Assembly: GCF_015461835.1 (NCBI RefSeq)
Contig: NZ_JACOPX010000003.1
Span: 1 to 64,000 of the forward strand
Direction: 5' to 3'
Origin: Pseudomonas neuropathica
GTDB lineage: Bacteria > Pseudomonadota > Gammaproteobacteria > Pseudomonadales > Pseudomonadaceae
DNA length: 64,000 nucleotides
In this document: positions 1-10,532 of the stretch, piece by piece
Numbering within the stretch: the first letter of the stretch is position 1
Layout: the number at the start of each line of letters is the position of its first letter
The notes under the pieces: model-generated
Database searches by the model: none
What the model saw: only the letters and a program-made list of their open reading frames with translations
What the model was told of the DNA's origin: nothing
Translations under genes and position numbers: made by a program

Positions 1-1
1 C

Positions 2-106
2 GCCGTCATGCGCAAATACCTGACCGGCCTGTGGGCCTGCATGCAAGCCGGAGAAGATTTCGACACGGCCAAGCTTTTTAGCGCAAAAGACCTCGCAAAA
101 GCTTGA
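2..106 (+). CDS. Probable IS110-family transposase, C-terminal fragment (5' part outside window)
   Basis: An open frame enters from the left edge and ends in TGA at 104-106. Only about 34 residues are visible; they contain RKYLTGLWACM and KLFSAKDL, which resemble the C-terminal tails of IS110-family (RNA-guided) transposases as I remember them. No catalytic residue lies in the visible part, so the call rests on this tail and on context. Only about 15 bases separate the stop codon from sequence that matches the middle of a REP-type repeat. A short right end would suit the IS110 subgroup better than IS1111, which has a long right end. It could also be an unrelated protein. Confidence 0.5.
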   Translation, partial: AVMRKYLTGLWACMQAGEDFDTAKLFSAKDLAKA

Positions 107-118
107 CCGTGAACAGAG

Positions 119-181
119 TATCTACAGGGTGTACGAAATCCCAATGTAGGAGCTGCCGAAGGCTGCGATCTTTTGATCTTC
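119..181. repeat. Half of a paired REP element (right arm plus centre)
   Basis: From about 130 the sequence matches the centre and right arm of the complete element at 49961-50044: a TACAG-GTGTACG centre, then GTAGGAGCTGCCGAAGG and GCGATCTTTTGATC. The left arm is missing. The break falls just after the stop codon of the transposase fragment, as expected if an insertion sequence had entered the left arm. Confidence 0.75.
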
Positions 182-189
182 AACAAAAA

Positions 190-215
190 GGCCCCGAAGC
201 TTTCACTTCGGGGCC
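190..215. terminator. Bidirectional intrinsic terminator downstream of leuA
   Basis: Perfect 10-bp stem GGCCCCGAAG / CTTCGGGGCC (190-199 and 206-215) with a 6-base loop. A T-run follows on both strands. It lies 20 bases beyond the leuA stop codon on the minus strand. Confidence 0.9.
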
Positions 216-235
216 TTTTGCATTTCAGCAGTCGA

Positions 236-1915
236 TTACGCGGCTTTCGCCTCAGGCTGGCTCAGCGAGCGGTTCAGCGCGCTGAACAGGGCCTTGAAGC
301 TGGCCGTGGTGATGTTTTCATCGATGCCCACGCCGTGCACTGCACGTTCGCCGTTCACACGCAGCTCGATGTACGCCGCTGCTTTGGCGTTGGTGCCCGC
401 GCCGATCGCGTGTTCGTTGTAGTCCATGATCTCCACCGGAATCGGCAGACCGGCGACCAGTGCTTCCAGCGCACCATTGCCCTTGCCGCGCCAGTGCAGG
501 TTGGTTTCGCCCTGACCTTTGCTTGCCACTTCCACTTCGACGGCGCTGTTGCCGTTTTCTTCCTGCAGGCGATGGCTGACCAGCGCATACGGGGTGTTGG
601 CTTGCAGGTATTCGCTGATCAACAGCGAATGGATCTGCTTGGCGGTCATCTCCAGGCCCAGACGATCGGTTTCACGCTGCACGACCTGGCTGAACTCGAT
701 CTGCATGCGACGAGGCAGGCTGATGCCGTATTCCTGCTCCAGCAAGTAAGCGATGCCGCCCTTGCCCGACTGGCTGTTGACGCGAATCACCGCCTCGTAG
801 CTGCGGCCAATGTCGGCCGGGTCGATCGGCAAGTACGGCACTTCCCACAGTGCATCCGGTTTCTGCTGGGAGAAGCCTTTGCGGATCGCATCCTGGTGCG
901 AGCCGGAGAACGCGGTGTGCACCAGGTCGCCAACGTACGGGTGACGCGGGTGAACCTGAATCTGGTTGCACTCCTCGACCACTTTGCGCACGCCGTCGAT
1001 GTCGGAGAAGTCCAGCTGCGGGTCAAGACCCTGGGTGTACATGTTCAGGGCGACGGTGACGAGGTCGACGTTACCGGTACGTTCGCCGTTGCCGAACAAG
1101 CAGCCTTCGACGCGATCTGCGCCGGCCATCAGGCCCAGCTCGGTAGCCGCAACGCCAGTGCCACGGTCGTTGTGGGTGTGCAGGCTGATGATCACGCTGT
1201 CACGACGGTTGATGTTGCGGCCGAACCACTCGATCTGGTCGGCGTAGATGTTCGGGGTGGCGCACTCAACGGTAGCCGGCAGATTGAGGATCATCTTGTG
1301 CTCAGGCGTCGGGTTCCACACCTCGATCACCGCGTCACAGACTTCCTTGGCGAACTCCAGCTCAGTGGCACTGAAGGTTTCCGGCGAGTATTCGAAAGTC
1401 CACTCGGTGTCCGGCTGCATCGCCGCGTATTTGACGAACAGCTTGGCGGCGTTGACTGCAATGGCCTTGATGCCGTCCTTGTCCTGGTTGAAGACGATGC
1501 GACGGAAAGAAGGCGAAGTGGCGTTGTACAGGTGAACGATGGCTTTTTTCGCACCGCGCAGGGATTCGAACGTACGCTCGATCAAATCTTCACGGCCCTG
1601 GGTCAGCACCTGAATGGTGGTGTCGTCCGGGATGTGGCCTTCTTCGATGAGGGTACGCACGAAGTCGAAGTCGGTTTGCGAAGCGGCCGGGAACGAGGCT
1701 TCGATTTCCTTCACGCCCACCTGCACCAGGGTTTTCCAGAAGCGCAGCTTTTTCACCGCGTCCATCGGCTCGATCAGCGACTGGTTGCCGTCACGCAGGT
1801 CGGAGCTGCACCAGATCGGCGCGGTGTCGATGGTTTTCGACGGCCAGGTGCGATCCGGCAGGTTGATGACGGGAAACGCGCGGTATTTCGAAGACGGATC
1901 TTTGAGCATGCTCAT
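236..1915 (-). CDS. leuA: 2-isopropylmalate synthase LeuA
   Basis: Condenses 2-oxoisovalerate with acetyl-CoA, the first committed step of leucine synthesis, in the cytoplasm. The 559-residue product has the length of the long LeuA form found in Pseudomonas. The N-terminal TIM barrel carries the family motif SSDLRDGNQ (about residues 35-43) and the metal-ligand motif HTHNDRGTG. The C-terminal quarter is the LeuA allosteric dimer domain, ending SQPEAKAA. The open frame extends 40 codons further upstream, but the start at 1915 ([14 protein letters not shown]) matches the family and has AAGGA about 9 bases before it. The gene is monocistronic: a terminator follows, and a 460-bp gap precedes it with a possible leader ORF at 2005-2082. 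Confidence 0.97.
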   Translation of the reverse strand: MSMLKDPSSKYRAFPVINLPDRTWPSKTIDTAPIWCSSDLRDGNQSLIEPMDAVKKLRFWKTLVQVGVKEIEASFPAASQTDFDFVRTLIEEGHIPDDTTIQVLTQGREDLIERTFESLRGAKKAIVHLYNATSPSFRRIVFNQDKDGIKAIAVNAAKLFVKYAAMQPDTEWTFEYSPETFSATELEFAKEVCDAVIEVWNPTPEHKMILNLPATVECATPNIYADQIEWFGRNINRRDSVIISLHTHNDRGTGVAATELGLMAGADRVEGCLFGNGERTGNVDLVTVALNMYTQGLDPQLDFSDIDGVRKVVEECNQIQVHPRHPYVGDLVHTAFSGSHQDAIRKGFSQQKPDALWEVPYLPIDPADIGRSYEAVIRVNSQSGKGGIAYLLEQEYGISLPRRMQIEFSQVVQRETDRLGLEMTAKQIHSLLISEYLQANTPYALVSHRLQEENGNSAVEVEVASKGQGETNLHWRGKGNGALEALVAGLPIPVEIMDYNEHAIGAGTNAKAAAYIELRVNGERAVHGVGIDENITTASFKALFSALNRSLSQPEAKAA

Positions 1916-2004
1916 CGGGAAATTCCTTATTGTCTGGGCCGAAAAGAGGCGGCCTGCCGGTGTTACGAATGTTCTTGGAGAAGCGTGGGACGAGGTGCCG
2001 CGAT

Positions 2005-2082
2005 TCAGCCTGGCAGTCGTGCGCTGACAAGGCACAGGCTGCGGTGCTGGCGAAGCTGAATGAGGGTGTGAGAGGTTTTCAT
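2005..2082 (-). CDS. Possible leader peptide upstream of leuA (25 codons)
   Basis: A small [15 protein letters not shown] at its N-terminus and [10 protein letters not shown] at its end, lies 89 bases upstream of leuA on the same strand. Five of the 25 residues are leucine (CTC, CTT, CTG, CTT, CTG), more than expected, though not a run of leucine codons. A plausible sigma70 promoter (TTGCCA at 2113-2118, 17-bp spacer, TAGGGT at 2090-2095) would start transcription almost at its ATG, making it leaderless. A short GGCCG/CGGCC hairpin lies between the ORF and leuA, but no T-run follows, so classical attenuation is not obvious. It may simply be a chance ORF in the 5' untranslated region. Confidence 0.35.
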   Translation of the reverse strand: MKTSHTLIQLRQHRSLCLVSARLPG

Positions 2083-2274
2083 GCCTTCAACCCTAACCGC
2101 GAGGGGAGAGGATGGCAAGCAGTCGAAAAAAATTGAGAGGAATACTCGGAAAGCGGGTTTTTGCGGGATTTTATTGCGCTGGAGATCGCTGATCGTTGTG
2201 ATATTTGCGCGAGGTTTGATTGGGGCGCAATCGGAGGGTGTGGGGGCAGAGGTGTTTGAGTACAGCATAAGCCG

Positions 2275-2353
2275 CCATCGCGAGCAGGCTCATTCCTACA
2301 GTTGATCGTGTTCACAACACCGGTCCAATGTAGGAGTGAGCCTGCTCGCGATG
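2275..2353. repeat. Paired REP element, GCCTGCTCGCGA type
   Basis: Two inverted copies of ATCGCGAGCAGGCTCA..CCTACA (2275-2300) and TGTAGGAGTGAGCCTGCTCG (2329 onwards) sit in the 460-bp gap (1916-2377) between the M23 peptidase gene and leuA. Apart from this element and the possible leader ORF I see nothing else in that gap. Confidence 0.9.
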
Positions 2354-2377
2354 AGGCCATAAGCTTCGCTCTATTTT

Positions 2378-3199
2378 TTAAGGCTGAAATGCACCAATGA
2401 AAATCGCCGGATCCACCCGCGCATCATTCAGGCTGACATTCCAGTGCATGTGCGGCCCGGTCGCCCGACCAGTCGAGCCAACCTTGCCGACCACTGCGCC
2501 TCGCGCCAGTTGATCGCCGACTTTCACATCAATCTTCGACATATGGCAGAACATGCTGATAAAGCCCTGCCCATGGTCGACAAACACGGTGTTGCCGTTG
2601 AAGAAGTAGTTGCCGGTGAGGATCACTTTGCCCGCCGCCGGGGTCTTGATCGGCGTGCCCGCTGGCACGGCAAAGTCGAGACCCGCGTGGGGATTGCGTT
2701 CTTCACCATTAAAGAAGCGACGCACGCCAAACTTGCTCGACAGCGGCCCGTTGACCGGTTTGTCCAGCAGCAGATTGCTCGGTGTGTTCGGGCTGAAGCT
2801 GCGGTAAGCCTTGATCTGCTCGGCCAGTTCGCCCTCGATGCGCTTGAGGTTCGACTGATCCGGGTTGACTTGCTGTTTGTTCTTCAGGGTGATGCGCTGT
2901 TCCGGGTATTTCTTGTTGCCCACGGTGAACGGCAGGTTGCGCCCGCCACTGCTGATCTGCTGCGCGCCAGGCTTCACCGTCAACGGTACGCCGACAATCG
3001 CCAGCCAGTTGTTCTGTTCCTTGACCACCAGCACCGGTTTGCCTTGATACGTGGCTTTCGGTGCATGCGCGGCTGCGCCCAGATCAACCACCGCGACGCC
3101 GCCCGGCACCGGTTTGTTCAGCAGCCGGGTGATGTAACTGTCGGCGTGGGCATTGACGGTCAGGCAAAGCAAAAACAGTGGAGCGAGAAAGCGCGGCAT
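2378..3199 (-). CDS. Exported M23-family (LytM-type) metallopeptidase
   Basis: A 273-residue protein with a signal peptide (cleavage near AHADS, residue 20). The C-terminal half is an M23/LytM zinc endopeptidase: HAGLDFAVPAGTP gives the first His and Asp ligands, and GPHMHWNV near residue 250 gives the HxH motif. It probably cleaves peptidoglycan cross-bridges or activates amidases in the periplasm. The middle region (about residues 60-150) is an Ig-like or linker domain typical of the stand-alone Pseudomonas M23 proteins. It starts 3 bases after xseA ends and is probably co-transcribed with it; the spacing suggests translational coupling because no strong ribosome binding site is seen. Confidence 0.92.
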   Translation of the reverse strand: MPRFLAPLFLLCLTVNAHADSYITRLLNKPVPGGVAVVDLGAAAHAPKATYQGKPVLVVKEQNNWLAIVGVPLTVKPGAQQISSGGRNLPFTVGNKKYPEQRITLKNKQQVNPDQSNLKRIEGELAEQIKAYRSFSPNTPSNLLLDKPVNGPLSSKFGVRRFFNGEERNPHAGLDFAVPAGTPIKTPAAGKVILTGNYFFNGNTVFVDHGQGFISMFCHMSKIDVKVGDQLARGAVVGKVGSTGRATGPHMHWNVSLNDARVDPAIFIGAFQP

Positions 3200-3202
3200 G
3201 GA

Positions 3203-4582
3203 TCAGTCCAGTAAAGAGAGAGTGACAGGCGTCAGGTGATTGTCCTCGACGCGCACTTGCAGTTCGCCTTCGCCGAGTTTGGCTTTCAGGCGCTGGCCGG
3301 TGTGGGTCTGCGCGGCGTTGCGGATCGCATGGCCGCGTTCATCCAGCAGAATGCTGTAACCGCGCCCGAGCGTTGCCAGCGGGCTGACCACGTGCAGTGT
3401 CTGCATCTGGCTGTGCAATTGCAGACGACGGTTTTTCAGGCCTTCGCGCATGGCCCGGGGTAAGCGTTCGGCGAGGCTGTCGAGTCGCTGGCGCAGCATC
3501 GCCAATTGCCGTCCCGGATGTTGCCCGGCGAGACGGGTCTCCAGACGAATCAGGCGCTCGCGACGGGTATTGAGATGACGCTCGAACGCTCGGCGCATGC
3601 GCATGTCCAGATCGTCCAGGCGCTGGGCCTGTTGGCGCAGACGTTCGCCGGGATGGCGCAAACGACGGGCCATGCCTTCCAGGCGCAGACGATCACGCAT
3701 CAAACGGTCGCGCATGCGCATCACCAGACGGCGATGCAGGCTTTCGACCTGACGGATCAGATGGCTGGAATCAGGAGCGAGCAGTTCAGCTGCTGCGGAC
3801 GGCGTGGGGGCGCGCACGTCGGCGACAAAATCACTGATCGACACATCGGTTTCGTGACCGACGGCGCTGACAATCGGCGTCACACAGGCATCGACGGCAC
3901 GGGCCACGGCTTCTTCGTTGAAGCACCAGAGGTCTTCCAGCGAGCCGCCGCCACGGGCAAGGATCAGTGCGTCGAAACCACGGGCATCAGCCATTTTCAG
4001 CGCGCGGACGATTTGCGCGGTGGCTTCGCGGCCTTGTACGGCAGTCGGAATCAGCGTCAGTTGCACCTGCGGCGCACGGCGGCGGAATACGCTGATGATG
4101 TCGCGAATTACCGCGCCGGTTGGCGAGCTGATGATACCAATGCGCTGCGGATGCGCGGGCAACGGCACTTTGCGTTCGGCACTGAACAGACCTTCGGCGC
4201 TGAGCTTTTCCTTCAGCGCATCGAAGGCCAGACGCAGCGCGCCGTCACCGGCAGGCTCCACGGTGTCGAGAATCAGTTGATAGTCGCCACGGCCCTCGAA
4301 CAGCGAGACCTTGCCGCGCACCTTCACCGCCAGGCCATCCTTCAGCGCCTGACGCACGCGCGCCGCGTTCTGCCGGAACAACGCGCATCGAACCTGAGCG
4401 CCGCTGTCCTTGAGGGTGAAATAGATGTGGCCGGACGCCGGACGGGCGAGGTTGGAGATTTCGCCTTCGACCCAGATGTTGCTGAACACGTCTTCAAGCA
4501 ACACCCGCGCGCGGCCGTTGAGCTGGCTGACGGTCAGGACCTCACGGTCCAGGCCAAGTCTTGCAAAGGGATCTTTAATCAT
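3203..4582 (-). CDS. xseA: Exodeoxyribonuclease VII large subunit
   Basis: The large subunit of the cytoplasmic single-strand exonuclease VII, which acts in mismatch and damage repair with the small subunit XseB (not in this window). The protein is 459 residues, the normal length. It has an N-terminal OB-fold (VSQLNGRARVLLEDVF, SNLARPASGHIYFTLKD), the catalytic-domain motifs ISSPTGAVIRDI and ARGGGSLEDLWCFNEE, and a long Arg-rich coiled coil (about residues 280-400). Its start, MIKDPFARLGLDREV, matches the family. The M23 gene follows after 3 bases. Confidence 0.97.
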   Translation of the reverse strand: MIKDPFARLGLDREVLTVSQLNGRARVLLEDVFSNIWVEGEISNLARPASGHIYFTLKDSGAQVRCALFRQNAARVRQALKDGLAVKVRGKVSLFEGRGDYQLILDTVEPAGDGALRLAFDALKEKLSAEGLFSAERKVPLPAHPQRIGIISSPTGAVIRDIISVFRRRAPQVQLTLIPTAVQGREATAQIVRALKMADARGFDALILARGGGSLEDLWCFNEEAVARAVDACVTPIVSAVGHETDVSISDFVADVRAPTPSAAAELLAPDSSHLIRQVESLHRRLVMRMRDRLMRDRLRLEGMARRLRHPGERLRQQAQRLDDLDMRMRRAFERHLNTRRERLIRLETRLAGQHPGRQLAMLRQRLDSLAERLPRAMREGLKNRRLQLHSQMQTLHVVSPLATLGRGYSILLDERGHAIRNAAQTHTGQRLKAKLGEGELQVRVEDNHLTPVTLSLLD

Positions 4583-4631
4583 GGGGCGCAGTTTAAAGGC
4601 ATTTGCTGATCAATCTCCATGAATCACCACA

Positions 4632-4734
4632 AATCCCCTGTAGGAGTGAGCCTGCTCGCGATAGCGGTGTGTCAGGCAATGAGGAGGTGATGGACAGATT
4701 GCTATCGCGAGCAGGCTCACTCCTACAGGGGATT
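4632..4734. repeat. Paired REP element with a perfect 34-bp inverted repeat
   Basis: Arms 4632-4665 and 4701-4734 are exact reverse complements over 34 bp and contain GCCTGCTCGCGATAGC. The inner 35 bases are unrelated. The right arm overlaps the last codons of the LysR gene and supplies its TAG stop. As a hairpin it may also end transcription between LysR and xseA. Confidence 0.93.
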
Positions 4735-5661
4735 GGTGAAGGTCTGGAGGAAGTGTTGGATCAGCGGGGTCGGATTCTGCCGATAGGCGAGGGCGACGGT
4801 GCTTTGGCAGTCGGGATCGGCCAGCGGCAAAAATCGTACGCCGCTCGGGGCGATGTCCTGCATGGATTCTGGCAGCAGGGCGATGCCGAAGCCGGCCTGA
4901 ATCAGCTGGAGCTGGGTGGTCTTGCGGGACATGACCCGCGCCGCTCGCGGAAAGAAGCCCTGACGCATGCACAATTCAGCACACAGATAACTCAGACCGC
5001 CGCGTTGCGGATGCGGGATCGAGATGAATGCCTCGTCCTTCAGATGGGCCAGGTCGACACGCTCAGCCTCGGCCAATCGATGATTCATCGGAACTGCCAA
5101 CAGCAGCCGTTCAGTAAACAGCGGCACAATCTGAACACCTTCGCGCTGGCGCAACACTGGCAGGCGCAGCAGGCCGACATCGAGGCGTCCTTCGGCCAAC
5201 TCTTCCAGTTGCGCCTCGGAAGACAACTTGCCGATGTCCAGCGACACACCGGGTTGTTGCTGCAGATAGGCGCCGATGTCACTGAGCAAACGGCCGCTGA
5301 TCGACACGGTGCTGGAATGGCTGAGGCGTAAGGTGCCGAGCTGACCGTTGCCGACTTCCGTGGCCATGGCACTGGCCTTGCTCAGCTCATTGAGCAGATT
5401 TCTGGCTCGCGGCAAAAACGCTTCGCCCGCTGCTGTGAGGCGAGGCTGGCGCGCGGTGCGTTCGAACAGCGGGGTCTGCAGGCGCGTCTCCATGTCCTTG
5501 ATCTGCCGGCTCAGCGCCGATTGCGCAACGAATAAACGTTCAGCGGCGGCACTGAAGCTGCCACATTCGGCGATTTCGACGAAGTAACGCAGTTGACGGG
5601 TTGAAAGCACCAGGTATGCCTTTTTGAGATGGGGGAGCGACTTTGAAGATATTAGTCGCAA
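4723..5661 (-). CDS. LysR-family transcriptional regulator
   Basis: A 312-residue LysR regulator. The N-terminal winged helix-turn-helix includes LRYFVEIAECGSFSAAAERL and AQSALSRQIKDMET, followed by the helical linker and a periplasmic-binding-like effector domain. It is divergent from a TauE/SafE permease gene at 5711 with a 49-bp gap, so it probably regulates that gene and itself. The start is uncertain: the ATG at 5661 lies very close to the divergent gene, and a GTG about 16 codons further in (VLSTRQLRYF) would give the usual LysR N-terminus. The stop codon lies within a REP arm, so the C-terminal residues may have been altered by the repeat. Confidence 0.9.
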   Translation of the reverse strand: MRLISSKSLPHLKKAYLVLSTRQLRYFVEIAECGSFSAAAERLFVAQSALSRQIKDMETRLQTPLFERTARQPRLTAAGEAFLPRARNLLNELSKASAMATEVGNGQLGTLRLSHSSTVSISGRLLSDIGAYLQQQPGVSLDIGKLSSEAQLEELAEGRLDVGLLRLPVLRQREGVQIVPLFTERLLLAVPMNHRLAEAERVDLAHLKDEAFISIPHPQRGGLSYLCAELCMRQGFFPRAARVMSRKTTQLQLIQAGFGIALLPESMQDIAPSGVRFLPLADPDCQSTVALAYRQNPTPLIQHFLQTFTNPL

Positions 5662-5710
5662 CCCTCGGCGCTGGCTAAAGTCATCTGAGGCTTATTAAGG
5701 AAGCGGAACG

Positions 5711-6478
5711 ATGAGTGTGGCGGGGTTGTTGAGTGAATGGGCGTGGGGCGCTGGCGGCTGGGCGGTGATTGGGTTGGGCATCGCATTGGCTTACATCGTG
5801 TTCGGCATTGCCGGATTTGGCACTGCATTGGTGGCGGGGCCGATTCTGCTTCTGTTCATGCCGTTGTCAAAGATTGTGCCGCTGCTGGTGCTACTGGATT
5901 TCGTTGCAGCGTTCGGCAACCTGCTGCCGTCGCGGCGGGATGTGGCCAAGCCGGAGTTGTTGCGGCTACTGCCGTGCATGGCGCTGGGCTGCACGCTGGG
6001 AGTGATTTTCCTGCTTAATCTGAAATCCGATCTGTTGCTGTTGTTGATGGGCCTGTTTATCAGCGCTTATGCGGTTTACAGCCTGTGGGTCAAAGCCCGG
6101 CCGACGCAATTGTCGGCGGCCTGGGCAGTGCCGATGGGGACAGTGGGCGGGTTGTTCGGCGCGTTGTTTGGCAGTGGTGGCTTTCTCTATGCGATCTATT
6201 TGAATAGTCGGCTGCCGAAAGACGCCGCGCGGGCCACGCAAAGTGCGCTGATCAGTTGCAGCACGGTGGTGCGTTTGAGCCTGTTTGCCATCGCCGGTGT
6301 GTATGCCGAGCTACCCTTGTTGATGCTGGCGCTGTGTCTGTTGCCGGCCATGGCGCTGGGGCTGTGGATCGGGCGGCGGTTGACCATGAAGTTGTCGCGC
6401 GAGGCGTTTGTGCGGCTGGTGACATGGCTGGTGCTGGCGAGCGGGATTGCGTTGATCGGGCGCTACCTCAGCACTTGA
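5711..6478 (+). CDS. TauE/SafE-family membrane permease
   Basis: A 255-residue integral membrane protein with about eight hydrophobic segments and the duplicated TauE/SafE fold. Typical family features are the GIAGFGTALVAGPILLLF segment near the N-terminus and GTVGGLFGALFGSGGFLYAI in the second half. Family members export or import small organic anions such as sulfite, sulfoacetate or sulfonates; the substrate here cannot be read from the sequence. It is divergent from the LysR gene, its probable regulator. Confidence 0.88.
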   Translation: MSVAGLLSEWAWGAGGWAVIGLGIALAYIVFGIAGFGTALVAGPILLLFMPLSKIVPLLVLLDFVAAFGNLLPSRRDVAKPELLRLLPCMALGCTLGVIFLLNLKSDLLLLLMGLFISAYAVYSLWVKARPTQLSAAWAVPMGTVGGLFGALFGSGGFLYAIYLNSRLPKDAARATQSALISCSTVVRLSLFAIAGVYAELPLLMLALCLLPAMALGLWIGRRLTMKLSREAFVRLVTWLVLASGIALIGRYLST

Positions 6479-6520
6479 CCGGATTTCGTCAGGGATTAAG
6501 CTGCCGGCCGCAATTCCCTT

Positions 6521-6607
6521 GTAGGAGTGAGCCTGCTCGCGATAGCGGTGTATCAGTTGATCTTGATGTGTCTGACCCACCGCTATCGCGAGCAGGCTCA
6601 CTCCTAC
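6521..6607. repeat. Paired REP element, 30-bp arms
   Basis: GTAGGAGTGAGCCTGCTCGC begins the left arm (6521-6550); the right arm (6578-6607) is its exact reverse complement over 30 bases. It lies between the TauE/SafE gene and the zinc-ribbon gene, both on the plus strand. Confidence 0.93.
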
Positions 6608-6643
6608 AGGGGTAAACCTCGGTATCTGCAGCAGGCTTGCACC

Positions 6644-7192
6644 ATGAATTCGCAAAGCATCATCGTCCCGAAAATCTCCACCCTGCCGGTCCACGAGCCC
6701 CGGGCCCGGGCGATCGTGCGCTGGCTGGTGCGCAAGAACATCATCAAAGAAGAGCTGACAACCTGTGGCCGCACCGGCAACCGCATGGCTTACGCGATTG
6801 CCGATGGCGCCCGCGCCGTGGTCCTGCACCCGCAAGCGCTACCATTTGGTGAGCCGATCAACGGGCTGGAGATCGTCACCAAACGCTGCATCTACACACC
6901 GGCCAAGGGCTTTCTCGAAGAGGCCGGTTGCGCCGAGTGTCGTCGCGAGATCGGCGAAGCGCTGTTTGAAAGCCTCGAAGACTGGATGCCGGGGCGCACC
7001 GACAACTTCACCTGCCCGGAATGCGGTCACGAAGACGACATCAACGGCTTCCTGTACCTGCAGGAGTGCGGGTTTTCCAACCTCGGTTTCATCTTCAACA
7101 ACTGGCTGGAGGCGGGCTTCAAGCAGAGCTTTATCGATGAGTTCGCCGATTGGCTCGATCAACCTGTCTCTTGGGTCAAGGTGGAGCTGTAA
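6644..7192 (+). CDS. Conserved protein with two CxxC pairs (zinc-ribbon type), function unknown
   Basis: A 182-residue cytoplasmic protein with no signal peptide. Two cysteine pairs, CAECRRE near residue 98 and CPECGHEDD near residue 126, suggest a treble-clef or ribbon zinc site. The N-terminus is helical, and the C-terminus is rich in aromatic and acidic residues (NNWLEAGF, FADWLDQPVSWVKVEL). I know it only as a conserved Pseudomonas hypothetical; some databases give it misleading names. It is followed by guaB, which has its own promoter, so co-regulation is not implied. The ATG at 6644 was chosen because upstream codons run through a REP element. Confidence 0.8.
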   Translation: MNSQSIIVPKISTLPVHEPRARAIVRWLVRKNIIKEELTTCGRTGNRMAYAIADGARAVVLHPQALPFGEPINGLEIVTKRCIYTPAKGFLEEAGCAECRREIGEALFESLEDWMPGRTDNFTCPECGHEDDINGFLYLQECGFSNLGFIFNNWLEAGFKQSFIDEFADWLDQPVSWVKVEL

Positions 7193-7231
7193 CGGCGGGG
7201 ATTTCCCGTACATCAGCAACATTGATATTAA

Positions 7232-8779
<1,548 letters not shown>

Positions 8780-8804
8780 TGCTTCAAGCAAATCGTTAAG
8801 CAAC

Positions 8805-8827
8805 CGGGGCTGTTTTATTCAGCCCCG
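8805..8827 (+). terminator. Hairpin between guaB and guaA (weak or partial terminator)
   Basis: Stem CGGGGCTG / CAGCCCCG (8805-8812 and 8820-8827) around a TTTTATT loop. Only short T stretches follow (AGTTGTTTCTG), so it more probably attenuates or protects the guaB message than stops transcription fully. Confidence 0.55.
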
Positions 8828-8878
8828 AGTTGTTTCTGAATCACGACTGTTTCTGAATTACTTAGACGAGACTGAATC

Positions 8879-10456
8879 ATGGCCCTCGACATTCACGCTC
8901 ACCGCATCCTGATCCTCGACTTCGGTTCGCAATACACCCAACTGATTGCCCGCCGCGTGCGCGAGATCGGTGTGTACTGCGAACTGCACCCGTTCGACAT
9001 GGACGAAGAGGCGATCCGCGAATTCGCTCCTAAAGGCGTCATCCTCGCCGGCGGCCCCGAGTCCGTGCACGTCGCCGACAGCCCGCGTTGCCCGCAGGCA
9101 GTGTTCGATCTGGGCGTACCGGTTTTCGGTATCTGCTACGGCATGCAGACCATGGCTGAGCAACTGGGCGGTAAGGTTGAAGGTTCCGAGCTGCGTGAGT
9201 TCGGTTACGCCCGCGTTGACGTGGTCGGCAAGAGCCGCCTGCTCGACGGCATCGAAGACCACATCGACGCTGACGGCCTGTTCGGCCTCGACGTATGGAT
9301 GAGCCACGGTGACAAAGTCACCAAGATGCCGGAAGACTTCCACATCCTCGCCAGCACCCCAAGCTGCCCGATCGCCGGTATGTTTAACGACGACCGTGGC
9401 TACTACGGCGTGCAGTTCCACCCGGAAGTGACCCACACCAAACAGGGCGGTCGCATCCTGTCGCGTTTTGTCCTCGACATCTGCGGCTGTGAAGCCCTGT
9501 GGACACCGTCGAAGATCGCTGAAGACGCGATCGCCAACATCCGCGCCCAAGTCGGCACCGACAACGTATTGCTGGGTCTGTCCGGCGGCGTTGACTCCTC
9601 GGTGGTTGCCGCGCTGCTGCACAAAGCCATCGGCGACCAACTGACTTGCGTCTTCGTCGACAACGGCCTGCTGCGTCTGCATGAAGGCGAGCAAGTGATG
9701 GCCATGTTCGCCGAGAACATGGGCGTCAAGGTGATCCGCGCCAACGCTGAGGAGCAGTTCCTCAACAACCTGGCCGGCGAAGCCGATCCGGAGAAGAAGC
9801 GCAAGATCATCGGTCGCACCTTCATCGACGTCTTCGATGCCCAGTCGAACAAACTGGAAAACATCAAGTACCTCGCGCAGGGCACCATCTACCCGGACGT
9901 GATCGAATCGGCTGGCGCGAAAAGCGGCAAGGCCCACGTGATCAAGTCGCACCACAACGTGGGCGGCCTGCCGGAAGAGATGAACCTGAAACTGGTCGAG
10001 CCACTGCGCGAACTGTTCAAGGACGAAGTTCGTCGTCTGGGCCTGGAACTGGGCCTGCCGTACGACATGGTCTACCGTCACCCGTTCCCGGGCCCGGGTC
10101 TGGGCGTGCGCATCCTCGGTGAAGTGAAGAAGGAATACGCCGACCTGCTGCGTCGCGCTGACCACATCTTCATCGAAGAACTGCGCAAAGCTGACTGGTA
10201 CCACAAGGTCAGCCAGGCATTCGTCGTGTTCCAGCCAGTGAAATCGGTTGGCGTGGTCGGCGATGGCCGTCGTTACGCCTGGGTCGTGGCCCTGCGTGCC
10301 GTAGAAACCATCGACTTCATGACCGCGCGTTGGGCTCACCTGCCTTACGAACTGCTGGAAACCGTTTCCGGCCGCATCATCAATGAAATCGAAGGCATCT
10401 CCCGCGTCACTTACGACGTGTCGAGCAAGCCGCCGGCGACGATTGAGTGGGAGTGA
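8879..10456 (+). CDS. guaA: GMP synthase (glutamine-hydrolysing)
   Basis: Aminates XMP to GMP using glutamine and ATP. It is a 525-residue fusion of a class I glutamine amidotransferase domain (nucleophile in GICYGMQT, His and Glu in FHPEVTH) with an ATP pyrophosphatase domain (P-loop [10 protein letters not shown] near residue 235) and a C-terminal dimerisation domain (PATIEWE end). It follows guaB on the same strand, the usual guaBA arrangement. A strong terminator lies 25 bases downstream. Confidence 0.98.
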   Translation: MALDIHAHRILILDFGSQYTQLIARRVREIGVYCELHPFDMDEEAIREFAPKGVILAGGPESVHVADSPRCPQAVFDLGVPVFGICYGMQTMAEQLGGKVEGSELREFGYARVDVVGKSRLLDGIEDHIDADGLFGLDVWMSHGDKVTKMPEDFHILASTPSCPIAGMFNDDRGYYGVQFHPEVTHTKQGGRILSRFVLDICGCEALWTPSKIAEDAIANIRAQVGTDNVLLGLSGGVDSSVVAALLHKAIGDQLTCVFVDNGLLRLHEGEQVMAMFAENMGVKVIRANAEEQFLNNLAGEADPEKKRKIIGRTFIDVFDAQSNKLENIKYLAQGTIYPDVIESAGAKSGKAHVIKSHHNVGGLPEEMNLKLVEPLRELFKDEVRRLGLELGLPYDMVYRHPFPGPGLGVRILGEVKKEYADLLRRADHIFIEELRKADWYHKVSQAFVVFQPVKSVGVVGDGRRYAWVVALRAVETIDFMTARWAHLPYELLETVSGRIINEIEGISRVTYDVSSKPPATIEWE

Positions 10457-10480
10457 TCTCACTACTCGTTGATTAACGAA

Positions 10481-10507
10481 AAACCCTTGGCCTGAAGCCA
10501 AGGGTTT
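10481..10507. terminator. Bidirectional terminator between guaA and toxin A
   Basis: Stem AACCCTTGGC / GCCAAGGGTT (10482-10491 and 10497-10506) with a CTGAA loop. TTTTTT follows on the plus strand and a T-run on the minus strand. It serves the convergent guaA and the toxin gene at 10533. Confidence 0.9.
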
Positions 10508-10532
10508 TTTCGTTTCATGCCTTGAAAACGGG

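Noticed and set aside
173..2059. 628-codon plus-strand ORF opposite leuA
   Set aside because: Mirror frame of leuA in high-GC DNA; the minus frame has all LeuA motifs and a proper start.
8805..8827. guaB-guaA hairpin as a purine riboswitch
   Set aside because: Too small (8-bp stem, 7-base loop) and lacks any aptamer-like core.
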